Positions 8,282 to 15,667 of a DNA stretch of 36,245 nucleotides are shown here, piece by piece. Under the pieces are notes generated by a model. The model saw only the letters and a program-made list of their open reading frames with translations, had not been told where the DNA came from and did no database searches. This stretch comes from Bradyrhizobium guangdongense (GTDB taxonomy: Bacteria; Pseudomonadota; Alphaproteobacteria; Rhizobiales; Xanthobacteraceae). Made by a program: the position numbers and the translations under genes. The stretch spans positions 1-36,245 of the forward strand of contig NZ_PPPT01000049.1 in assembly GCF_006483445.1 (NCBI RefSeq), read 5' to 3'. Positions within the stretch are counted from its first letter, which is position 1. Each line of letters starts with the position of its first letter.

Positions 8282-8330
8282 CAATGGCTCCGCGCGCCCC
8301 AAATCCTCACCAAGAGGTAAAGAGGCATGG

Positions 8331-8346
8331 TTAACGGGACCTTAAC
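8331..8346 (-). promoter_or_regulatory. Perfect CtrA-type box before the cassette
   Basis: The bases read TTAA, CGGGACC, TTAAC on the plus strand; with the G at 8330 the site is symmetric and also fits TTAA-N7-TTAAC on the minus strand. That is the full consensus for the alphaproteobacterial cell-cycle regulator CtrA, which controls many flagellar and motility genes. It lies 50-65 bases upstream of the glycosyltransferase start and 8 bases beyond the flgL stop. Nine fixed A/T-rich positions are unlikely by chance in such GC-rich DNA. A -10 element could not be assigned. Confidence 0.65.
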
Positions 8347-8353
8347 GGCCCCC

Positions 8354-10663
8354 TCAGAGGAACTTGACGAGCGAGAGCTGCGCCAGGCTCGCGGTCGTCT
8401 GGTAGGACGCCTGAAGGGCATTCTGGAGTGCCAGGATCTCGCTGGCGACCTGATCGGGCGAGGCCGACTCGGCCTGATCGATAATGGTCTGGAGCTGCGC
8501 CTTGGCCTGGGTCTGACGCGTGGTGGCGTCCTTCATCGTGTTCTGGGCCATCGCGATATCCGTCTGGATATCCTCGATGCGCTGCTGGCCGGGCTGCTGG
8601 GTCAGCGCCTGCGCCGTTCTCTGGCTCAGGGCTGCGACCGCGCCTTTCGAATATTGCCCCGTGGTCGAGGTCGAGAACGTTCCGAACACGGCGATCGCCT
8701 GCAATTGCCGCCGGATCGCATCCTCGTCGGCCTGCGCGCCGTATTGGACCGTGATGGAGTCGTCGACCCGCGCCACTGCCGTGGAGCGCGCCGAGCCCGG
8801 CCCGTCATTGCCATTGTACCACCTGACGGTGTTGGCCGTGCCGTTGACCAGCGTCGTGGCCGTCCCCGCGGGCGATGAACCGACCCGCAGCGGCGCCTTT
8901 GCCGCCGTGATCGTGGTTGAGGAGAAGCCGAGCGATCCGAGCGCGGTCGCATTGGAGCTCGTGATGTTCAGGCTGCCGGGGTCGTCGGTGTTGATGGTGA
9001 TCACGCCGCCATGGATGGTCGACGGCTTCGAGGTCCCGGTGATCTGGTCGACCTTGCCGAGCAGGGTCTGGATGCTGTCGGTGACGTTGATCTGGTTGCC
9101 GGTCGCGCCGGAGGCGACGAAGGTGAGCGTGGTGCCGTTGACCGTGATGGTGTCGCCGGCCGAAAAGCCTGGTGAGAGCACTTCCGGGCCGCCCGTGGTC
9201 GCAGTCCCGCTCAGCAAGGTTGAGCCGGTGATCGGAGGCGTCGACGGCACATTGCCGCCACGCGCCACGCTGCTGATGCCCAGCGCCGTTGCTGCCGCGC
9301 CGCCGGTGACGGACACGTCGGTGGTCGTGCCGGTGGAGATCTGGATGTTGCCGCTCGCACTCAGCGTCGCGGTGACGCCTGGGCCGCCGGCGGTCTGGAT
9401 CGCAGTCAGGATGTCTTGAACCGTCGCGGTGGTGCCTGCGCCCAGACCGATCGTGGTGTTGCTGCCGACTGTCGAAACGGTGGTTCCGCCGTTGAATGTG
9501 ACCGTGTTGCCGTTGATCGTCAGCGTCGTCCCGCCGAGCGCGGTGAGGATGCCCGAAGCGAGATGGTTGCCTGCGGTCGCATCGAGTGAGGTGGTCGAGG
9601 CTGCCGCGGCCGCTGCGTTGTCCTGCAAGGCGACCGAGCCAGTCGCAGTCGTGGACGTATAGGCCGAGATCAGATTGCCGGTGGCCGCCGCGTTCGCGGT
9701 TGCGGATCCCACCGTATTGAAGAAATTGTCGCCCGCCGTAATCGCGGATGCCGCCACCAGCGAGGTGCCGGCGAGCTTCTTGATGGCGGTGTTCAACGCG
9801 GTGTTGAGGTTGGTCGCCGTGTTCGCCGGCGTCGTGGTGTCGATCGCAAAACTGCCCACGGGCGTCGGCGTCTTGCTGCTCGCGGTCAAATCGATCTGCT
9901 CGGTCGTGCCGTCCGGCAGCGTGAACTGAATGCTGAGCTTGTCGCCGTCAGCGGGATTGTTGCCGTTGAGATCGATCGAAAACGATACGGGCGATCCGCT
10001 CGGCCCGGTCAAGGTGGCGCCGGCCAGCGTCGAGGAGGCCGCCTTGAGCTTCAGTCCGAACGGCGAAGTGGCGGAATCCTCGGCCACGTTGATCGAGCTC
10101 GCGGTCGGCTGCGTCTGCACCAGCCGCCCCATGCCATTGGTGCCGAGGTCTGCGGCCTGGCGTTCGGCCAACACGGTCTTGAAGCCGTCCTGCGTCGTGG
10201 TGCCGTTGATGATGTCGCCGGCATCGGCAACCGGCTGGGTGTTGAAGGCGGTCCCGGAGAACAGATAGCGATTTCCGGTCTGCGTGTTCAACACGCCGAC
10301 CATCGAGCCGAACTGGGCCGCGGCCGTGTTCTGCGCGATCGTCTGTCCGTTGACGTTGAGATCCTGCGCGGTGTTCGCGGCGCCGGTCTGCGTGGTGCTG
10401 CGAATGGTCGTCAACGCCTGCAGCGCCGTATTGGCGAGGTTGATGCTGACATTCACGTTGGTGATCGTGTCGGTATAGGCCGCGATGTTCGAGAGCTGCG
10501 CCCGCGAGGCGATCGCAAAGCCCTCGTTGGTGCCCATGCCCGAATAGCTCTGCGACAGCTTGCCGGTGGAGAGCTGCGTCGACAGGTCGGTGAGCTGCTG
10601 GTTGATGTTGCGGATCTGACCGCCGAGGATCGAGGAGGAATAGTTGATGCTGCTGATCGACAT
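8354..10663 (-). CDS. flgL: Hook-filament junction protein FlgL, enlarged
   Basis: Flagellin-like protein linking hook to filament (HAP3), exported by the flagellar apparatus. Of 769 residues, the N-terminal region (1-140: NQQLTDLSTQLSTGKLSQ and the NRYLFSGT motif at 131-138, a hallmark of FlgL) and the C-terminal helix (about 640-769, ending in AQLSLVKFL) form the conserved core. Usual FlgL is 300-420 residues. The excess is two inserted parts: about 200-320 and 327-584, the second nearly the same as an insert in FlgE of this locus. Ser/Thr/Gly-rich composition, no cysteine seen. It starts 17 bases after the flgK stop, so flgE-flgK-flgL look like one operon. Family call strong from position and NRYLFSG. 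Confidence 0.93.
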   Translation of the reverse strand: MSISSINYSSSILGGQIRNINQQLTDLSTQLSTGKLSQSYSGMGTNEGFAIASRAQLSNIAAYTDTITNVNVSINLANTALQALTTIRSTTQTGAANTAQDLNVNGQTIAQNTAAAQFGSMVGVLNTQTGNRYLFSGTAFNTQPVADAGDIINGTTTQDGFKTVLAERQAADLGTNGMGRLVQTQPTASSINVAEDSATSPFGLKLKAASSTLAGATLTGPSGSPVSFSIDLNGNNPADGDKLSIQFTLPDGTTEQIDLTASSKTPTPVGSFAIDTTTPANTATNLNTALNTAIKKLAGTSLVAASAITAGDNFFNTVGSATANAAATGNLISAYTSTTATGSVALQDNAAAAAASTTSLDATAGNHLASGILTALGGTTLTINGNTVTFNGGTTVSTVGSNTTIGLGAGTTATVQDILTAIQTAGGPGVTATLSASGNIQISTGTTTDVSVTGGAAATALGISSVARGGNVPSTPPITGSTLLSGTATTGGPEVLSPGFSAGDTITVNGTTLTFVASGATGNQINVTDSIQTLLGKVDQITGTSKPSTIHGGVITINTDDPGSLNITSSNATALGSLGFSSTTITAAKAPLRVGSSPAGTATTLVNGTANTVRWYNGNDGPGSARSTAVARVDDSITVQYGAQADEDAIRRQLQAIAVFGTFSTSTTGQYSKGAVAALSQRTAQALTQQPGQQRIEDIQTDIAMAQNTMKDATTRQTQAKAQLQTIIDQAESASPDQVASEILALQNALQASYQTTASLAQLSLVKFL
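8912..9685 (-). repeat. FlgL copy of the shared FlgE/FlgL insert
   Basis: This segment codes for residues 327-584 of FlgL and matches 13402-14178 (FlgE residues 228-486) over its whole length with almost no gaps. Shared blocks include HLAS-ILT, TLTINGNT-TF, GLGAGTTATVQDILTAIQ, ATALGISSV-RGGNV and GDTITV-G-TLTF. Similarity is evident in the DNA as well, for example around GTGTTGCCGTTGATCGTCAG in both copies. The content resembles flagellin hook IN-type repeats. Confidence 0.85.
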
Positions 10664-10680
10664 GTTTCAGAGCCCGCCGG

Positions 10681-12564
10681 TTAGATCTGAGCCTGGATCA
10701 GCGTGTTCATCATGTTCTGCACCACCGACATCAAATGGGCGTTGGCGGCATAGGCATTCTGAAGCTGGATCAGGTTCGACATCTCGGTGTCGAGACTGAC
10801 GCTGGAGGTCGAGTTGAACTTTGCCTGCAGCGTCGAGACCACGACGCTCTGGCCCTGCTGCAAGTTCGTCGCCTGGGTCGAGGCATTGCTCTGGATGCTC
10901 AGGAACTGCTGGAGGTAGCTCGAGACCGAGCCGGTGAACGGCTGGGCCGTGGAACCGAGCCCGGTCTGCGGCGAATAGGAGAACACCGTGTTGGTGAGCT
11001 GCGTGTAGAGGAAATCGGAACGCGTGGTGTCGCCGGACGGCGTCACCGGCGACGTATTGTAGACCGACAGCCTGGTCGGATCGGCCGAGACCTGCGTGTT
11101 CACCGCGATGCGCCCGGCAAGGCCGGTCATCTGCGAGCCGGACGCGGTGATCGCCCCGGTATAGAGCGCCTGCCCGCCATCCGTGAACAGCGCCAGTTGC
11201 GGATTGCCCGAGGCCAGCGCCGAGATGGTCTTGGTGGTCGACGTCGACGTGATCTTGGCGAGACCGGAGCCGTCATCGGTGACGCGCAGCGTGGTGGCGG
11301 TCGCGGGCGACGGCGCCGCGGAGAACGCCAGATGCGAGGCGGGCAACGCGTTGTTCAGCGCCGCCGCGATTGCCGCCATGCCGTTGGAGAAGTTGACGCC
11401 GACCTGCACCGGGTTGGCGTTGGGGGCATTCTGCAGCGGCAGTGCCGCCGGATCGGTGACGTTGACCAGCGTGACCTGGCGCTGCGTGTTGGTCGCCGTG
11501 TCGGTATAGGTGATGTTGACCGTGTTGCCGGGCAGCGAGCCCGCGAGGTCGAGATCGAAGCCCGCCGGTGTGGTCGAGGTCGCGGTGCCCGCCGTGGTCT
11601 TGTCGGACAACGCGCTCGACATCGTGGCGGCGAGCTGGTCGAGCTGGTTCTGCGCCTGCACCAGCGTCTGGTCGCGCAGCTTGAGGTCGGCGGCGATCTG
11701 GCCGGAGGACACCACGTTATTGGCGACGACGTCGAGCTGCGAGCCGTTCGGCAGCTTGATGTTGAGCGCGCCGACGGTCGATTTCGACGGATCGATATTG
11801 TAGAGCGAGGTCGCCTTCAGTGCCCCCGCCGATGCAAACGTGAACTGCGAGGCAAGCCCGGCGCCGACGAGCTGGATGCCTGTGGTGGTGTAGAGGTTGG
11901 CCTGGTTCGATCCGTCGACGGTGACGCGCACGTCGACGAATTTCGACAGCGTGTTGATCGCCTGGTCGCGCTGGTCCATCAGGGTCGCCGCGGACGGATC
12001 GCTCGCCGCCAGGCCCTGGAGCTTGGTGTTGATGTCGGCGACCTTCTGCATCGCCGCGTTGGCCTGCTGCGCCGAGGTGCCGAGATCCTGCTCGACATTG
12101 GAGCGCAGCGACTGGATGCCCTTGGTCGACACGTTGAGCTGCTGGGCCAGCGCCTGCGCCGCGGCCAGCGCGACCGTTTGCGCCGACGAGGAGCCGGCGC
12201 TGGTCGACAGCGCCTGCAGCGAGTTGGTGAAGGTGTTGAGCGCGGTTTCGAGCGTGCCGCTGCCGCCGGGATTGCCGTAAACGTTCTGAAGCTGTTTCAG
12301 AATGTTGGCCATCTGGTCGGCATAACCGCTGCCGGCCGTCTCGGTGCGCAACTGGCCCAGCACGTAATTGTCGAGGTCCCGGCTGACGCCGGTCGTCACG
12401 ACGGTCGATCCGAAGTCTCCGGTGGAGACCTCGATCTGGTTCGGCGTCTGGGTGACGTAACCCGGTGTCTGCGAATTCGCGACGTTCGACGAGACGATCG
12501 ACAGCGCGGCCTGGTTGGCACGCAGGCCGCTCATCGCACTGGCGAGGGCTGAACTCAAACCCAT
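10681..12564 (-). CDS. flgK: Flagellar hook-associated protein FlgK
   Basis: HAP1, the first junction protein placed on the finished hook. The 627-residue protein has the N-terminal rod/hook/HAP signature (SSALASAMSGLRANQAALSIVSSNVANSQTPGYV, with the NVANSQTPGY box near 26-35), a long helical domain (about 90-190, with DQRDQAINTLSKFVDVRV), a variable middle and the conserved C-terminus (SVSLDTEMSNLIQLQNAYAANA, then VVQNMMNTLI). Length is slightly above the 450-600 usual in the family. It lies 42 bases after flgE and 17 bases before flgL in the same orientation. FlgK does not appear to carry the shared insert found in FlgE and FlgL. Confidence 0.97.
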   Translation of the reverse strand: MGLSSALASAMSGLRANQAALSIVSSNVANSQTPGYVTQTPNQIEVSTGDFGSTVVTTGVSRDLDNYVLGQLRTETAGSGYADQMANILKQLQNVYGNPGGSGTLETALNTFTNSLQALSTSAGSSSAQTVALAAAQALAQQLNVSTKGIQSLRSNVEQDLGTSAQQANAAMQKVADINTKLQGLAASDPSAATLMDQRDQAINTLSKFVDVRVTVDGSNQANLYTTTGIQLVGAGLASQFTFASAGALKATSLYNIDPSKSTVGALNIKLPNGSQLDVVANNVVSSGQIAADLKLRDQTLVQAQNQLDQLAATMSSALSDKTTAGTATSTTPAGFDLDLAGSLPGNTVNITYTDTATNTQRQVTLVNVTDPAALPLQNAPNANPVQVGVNFSNGMAAIAAALNNALPASHLAFSAAPSPATATTLRVTDDGSGLAKITSTSTTKTISALASGNPQLALFTDGGQALYTGAITASGSQMTGLAGRIAVNTQVSADPTRLSVYNTSPVTPSGDTTRSDFLYTQLTNTVFSYSPQTGLGSTAQPFTGSVSSYLQQFLSIQSNASTQATNLQQGQSVVVSTLQAKFNSTSSVSLDTEMSNLIQLQNAYAANAHLMSVVQNMMNTLIQAQI

Positions 12565-12606
12565 CTTACTGGCCGCCTTTGGTTACGTTACGTATCGAGA
12601 AACCGA

Positions 12607-14859
12607 TCAGCGCAACACGTTCAGGAGATCCTGCACCATCGAGTTCGCCGTCGTGATCACCTTGGTGTTGGCCGAATAGGCCTGCTGGGTCACGATCAGC
12701 TTTGTGAACTCGTCGGCGATGTCGGTGTTAGAGCCTTCAAGCGAGGAGCCCGAGATGGCGCCCGAGGCACCCGCGATCGCCGGGCCCGACTGGTCGGTCA
12801 CGGCATAGGCGCCGCCGTCGAGCGCCTTCAGATAGTTGGTGCCGTTGAAGTGCGACAGCGTCACCTGGGCGAGGTCGAGATTCTGGCCGTTGGAGAAGGT
12901 GCCGACCACGAGGCCGTTGTTGTTGACGGCGACCGAGCGGAGCTGACCGGCGGCGTAACCGTTCTGCGTGATGGTGTTGATGGTCACCGCGCCGCTGGTG
13001 CTCGCATATTGCGTCAACCCGCCCGAGGAGATGTTGAAGGAGACCGAGCCGAGCGTTTGGCCGCTGACGCTGACGTTGGGGATGGTGATGCCCGAGCCGG
13101 TCGGCGACGTCAGCGAGCCGTCGCTGGCAAAGGTGAAAGCCTGCCCGGTGTTGATCCAGCCGACGGTCGTGCCGGTCGCATTCGGATCGGTCTGATAGAA
13201 CAGGTTCCAGGTGTCGGCGTGACCCGTGCCGAGCGAGGCGCTGTCGGTCTTGGCCCAGCGCAATTGCAGGTTCACCGGCGTGCCGGCCGCGTTGTAAGCG
13301 GTCACCGCGCCACCGCTGATCGATTCCTTGGTGAAGGTGGCGATGTCGTTGCCGATCACGGTGCCCGTACCTGCGGTGCCGCCGCCATTGCGATTCTTGG
13401 TAATGGTCGAGGTGAAGCCGAGCGCAGCAAAGGCGGAGCTGTTGGAGCTGGACACCGTCAGGTTGGAGACGGTGCCGGTGTTGAGCGTGATCACACCGCC
13501 GGCGCTGACCGACGACCCTGAGGCGCCGGACAGAGCGTCGATCTTGCCGAGCAGGGTCGTGATGTTGTCGGTGACATTGATCTGGTTCGGACCCGAGGCG
13601 CCGGAGGCCATGAAGGTCAGCGTCGCACCGTCGACCGTGATGGTGTCGCCGGCGGCAAAGCCCGACGAGAGCACTTGTGCTCCGCCCGCCACCGCCGCAC
13701 CGCTCAGCACCGTGGCGCCCGAAATCGCAGGAGTCGACAGCACGTTGCCGCCGCGCGTCACGCTGCTGATACCCAGCGCCGTTGCCGCCGTGCCGCTGCC
13801 GATCGCGACGTCCGTCGTTGCACCACTGACGATCTGGATGTTGCCGCTGGCGGTCAGGCTCGCGGAGACGCCGGCGCCGCCGGCCAACTGGATCGCGGTC
13901 AGGATGTCCTGAACCGTCGCGGTGGTGCCGGCACCGAGGCCGATCGTGGTGTTGTTGCCGGCCGGCGTGACCGTGGTGCCGTTGTTGAAGGTGATCGTGT
14001 TGCCGTTGATCGTCAGCGTCTGACCGCTCAATCCGGTCAGGATGCTCGATGCGAGATGCACGCCCGCGGCATTGTCGAGGGACGTGGTCGTCGATGCCGC
14101 AGCCGCGGAGTTGTTCTGGAGCGCGGTCGTCCCGACCTGGGTCGTCGACGAGTAGGCCGAGCGCATGTTGCCCGTGGCTGCCGCACCGGAAGCGGTCGCG
14201 TTGGTATAGGGCGCCGGCGGGGTGCCCACTGCCAGCGGGTTTGCGGCATAATCCGACGGATTAAGTCCACCGGCGGCCAGCAGCGAACCAGGCGTCGCGG
14301 TCGAGCTCGCCACCGTATTTGGCTGCGTCGGCAGGTTCGCCGCGTACTGGATAGAGGTCGTGGCCTGCGCCGGGACGAAGTTGTTCTGGAATTGCAGCAC
14401 CGTCGGCACGCTGCCGGTCGGGTTGCCGGTCTTCGGGTCGACCGCGACACCCATCAGATAATAGCCGGCGCCGTTGACCAGATTGCCGTTGGCGTTGACC
14501 TGGAAGTCGCCGCGGCGGCTGTAATAGGTGACGCCGTCGAACACCGGCACGTTGTCGACGACGCCGCTCGCCTTCTGCACCGAGAAGAAGCCGTCGCCGG
14601 TGATCGCCATGTTGGTGGCGACGCTGGACGAGGAGATCGTGCCCTGCGTCGTGATGGTCGCCTTCGCGTTGGCCGTCACGCCACCCGCGACCTGCTTGCT
14701 CGGGACCGAGGAGTCCGGAATGAGATCGACAAAGCTGGTCCCGATGCCCTTGTAACCGGTGGTCGAGGAGTTCGCGATGTTGCCGGAAATGTTTTGCAAC
14801 GCGTAGGACTGCGCCTGAAGGCCGCCCACCGACGTATTCATCGCATCGAAGATACCCAT
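12607..14859 (-). CDS. flgE: Flagellar hook protein FlgE, enlarged
   Basis: Subunit of the flagellar hook, the universal joint between rod and filament. The 750-residue protein begins MGIFDAMNTSVGGLQAQSYALQNISGNIANSSTTGYKG, with the rod/hook box near 24-36; FlgE features follow (ITGDGFFSV at 86-94, YYSRRGDFQVNANGNLVN at 112-129). The C-terminus (SSLEGSNTDIADEFTKLIVTQQAYSANTKVI, 705-735) is diagnostic. Usual length is 400-450; the extra is mainly residues 228-486, the insert shared with FlgL. The ATG at 14859 follows GGAGACAAAGTT; an upstream in-frame extension to 14937 is rejected because it would lie in the promoter leader. First gene after a sigma-54 promoter. Confidence 0.97.
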   Translation of the reverse strand: MGIFDAMNTSVGGLQAQSYALQNISGNIANSSTTGYKGIGTSFVDLIPDSSVPSKQVAGGVTANAKATITTQGTISSSSVATNMAITGDGFFSVQKASGVVDNVPVFDGVTYYSRRGDFQVNANGNLVNGAGYYLMGVAVDPKTGNPTGSVPTVLQFQNNFVPAQATTSIQYAANLPTQPNTVASSTATPGSLLAAGGLNPSDYAANPLAVGTPPAPYTNATASGAAATGNMRSAYSSTTQVGTTALQNNSAAAASTTTSLDNAAGVHLASSILTGLSGQTLTINGNTITFNNGTTVTPAGNNTTIGLGAGTTATVQDILTAIQLAGGAGVSASLTASGNIQIVSGATTDVAIGSGTAATALGISSVTRGGNVLSTPAISGATVLSGAAVAGGAQVLSSGFAAGDTITVDGATLTFMASGASGPNQINVTDNITTLLGKIDALSGASGSSVSAGGVITLNTGTVSNLTVSSSNSSAFAALGFTSTITKNRNGGGTAGTGTVIGNDIATFTKESISGGAVTAYNAAGTPVNLQLRWAKTDSASLGTGHADTWNLFYQTDPNATGTTVGWINTGQAFTFASDGSLTSPTGSGITIPNVSVSGQTLGSVSFNISSGGLTQYASTSGAVTINTITQNGYAAGQLRSVAVNNNGLVVGTFSNGQNLDLAQVTLSHFNGTNYLKALDGGAYAVTDQSGPAIAGASGAISGSSLEGSNTDIADEFTKLIVTQQAYSANTKVITTANSMVQDLLNVLR
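13402..14178 (-). repeat. FlgE copy of the shared FlgE/FlgL insert
   Basis: Codes for FlgE residues 228-486, beginning ATGNMRSAYSSTT against ATGNLISAYTSTT in FlgL and ending near ALGFTSTIT against SLGFSSTTIT. The order of all conserved blocks is the same in both. The boundaries are abrupt in both proteins, which argues for copying of a whole module between genes rather than shared descent of the full proteins. Confidence 0.85.
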
Positions 14860-14933
14860 AACTTTGTCTCCAAATTCGATCTCGGCGGCCAGCCGATCGC
14901 TCGTGCCCATGGCCGCAATCGAGGGAGACAGTC

Positions 14934-14949
14934 GCAAGGCCTATGCCAA
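14934..14949 (-). promoter_or_regulatory. Sigma-54 promoter of the flgE operon
   Basis: On the minus strand the sequence reads TTGGCAT, then AGGCC, then TTGC, matching the RpoN consensus YTGGCAC-N5-TTGCW except for one T at the end of the -24 element and the base after TTGC. The -24 GG and -12 GC are correctly spaced. Transcription would start about 60 bases before the flgE ATG. Hook genes are often RpoN-dependent in alphaproteobacteria, with FlbD as activator. Confidence 0.75.
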
Positions 14950-14979
14950 TGCGGGTACCTTCGTGAAATCAGTTACTTA

Positions 14980-15042
14980 AATAGATATGCCCCGGTCGCT
15001 GGACCGGGGCACAATTGCCGGGGCGGCAACAATTGCCGGGGC
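14980..15042 (-). terminator. GC hairpin and 13-bp repeats after msrB
   Basis: GCCCCGGTC (14989-14997) pairs with GACCGGGGC (15002-15010). On the minus strand it is followed by ATATCTATTT, only moderately T-rich. Just before it are two direct copies of CAATTGCCGGGGC (15012-15024 and 15030-15042) that can also form a TTGCC/GGCAA hairpin. Probably ends msrB transcription and insulates the flgE promoter, but the weak T-tract leaves doubt. Confidence 0.5.
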
Positions 15043-15071
15043 AAAACGTCATTTGCGGCCTGGCAGATGCC

Positions 15072-15572
15072 CTATGTCGCCGACGCCGCGGCGGGGTGGA
15101 AGACGAGGCCAAACCCGTCGATGCAGTAGCGCAATCCGGTCGGCTTCGGACCGTCGTCGAAGACGTGGCCGAGATGGCCGCCGCAGCGGCGGCAATGCAC
15201 CTCGGTGCGCACCATGCCGAAGGTTCGGTCCTCGGTCTTGCCGACATTGCCTTCGATCGGCTGGTAGAAGCTCGGCCAGCCCGTGCCGCTCTCGAATTTC
15301 GTCTCAGAGGAGAACAGCGGCAGGTCGCAGCCGGCGCAGGCGAAGGTGCCCTTGCGCTTCTCCTTCAGTAGCGGGCTTGAGCCGGGCCGCTCGGTGCCGT
15401 GGTTGCGCAAAATCTCGTATTGCTGCGGCGTGAGCTGGGCGCGCCACTCCGCCTCGGTCTTCTCGATCTCGAACTTCTCCGCGGCTTGCGCCGGCGTGGC
15501 TCTCAGCCAGCGGAACGCGGCAAGGCCGAACAGGCCGGCAACGGTCGTCAGCAGGATGCGGCGGTCAAACAT
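15072..15572 (-). CDS. msrB: Exported peptide-methionine (R)-S-oxide reductase MsrB
   Basis: Reduces methionine-R-sulfoxide in oxidised proteins. The 166-residue protein (from the ATG at 15572, behind GGAGAATGAG) has an N-terminal signal, [20 protein letters not shown] ending at APAQA-type site TPAQA (26-30); the paired arginines make Tat export possible. The MsrB domain follows: zinc cysteines CAGC (79, 82) and CRRC (127, 130), [10 protein letters not shown] (96-105), [12 protein letters not shown] (131-142) and the catalytic cysteine in RYC (C150). After it stands ID where most MsrB have IN. Location after export would be periplasm, suiting repair of envelope proteins. It is downstream of, and not obviously linked with, the flagellar genes. 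Confidence 0.94.
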   Translation of the reverse strand: MFDRRILLTTVAGLFGLAAFRWLRATPAQAAEKFEIEKTEAEWRAQLTPQQYEILRNHGTERPGSSPLLKEKRKGTFACAGCDLPLFSSETKFESGTGWPSFYQPIEGNVGKTEDRTFGMVRTEVHCRRCGGHLGHVFDDGPKPTGLRYCIDGFGLVFHPAAASAT

Positions 15573-15667
15573 CTCATTCTCCGTGCGAAGGGGCTTCACC
15601 GGCCCACGCGCTGAGATACGGGGTTCAACGTCCGACGTTACACGGTCGGGCGGTGATTTTTCTCAAC

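Noticed and set aside
10735..12552. 605-codon plus-strand open frame opposite flgK
   Set aside because: Extremely Arg/Gly-rich shadow of flgK, with no family resemblance.
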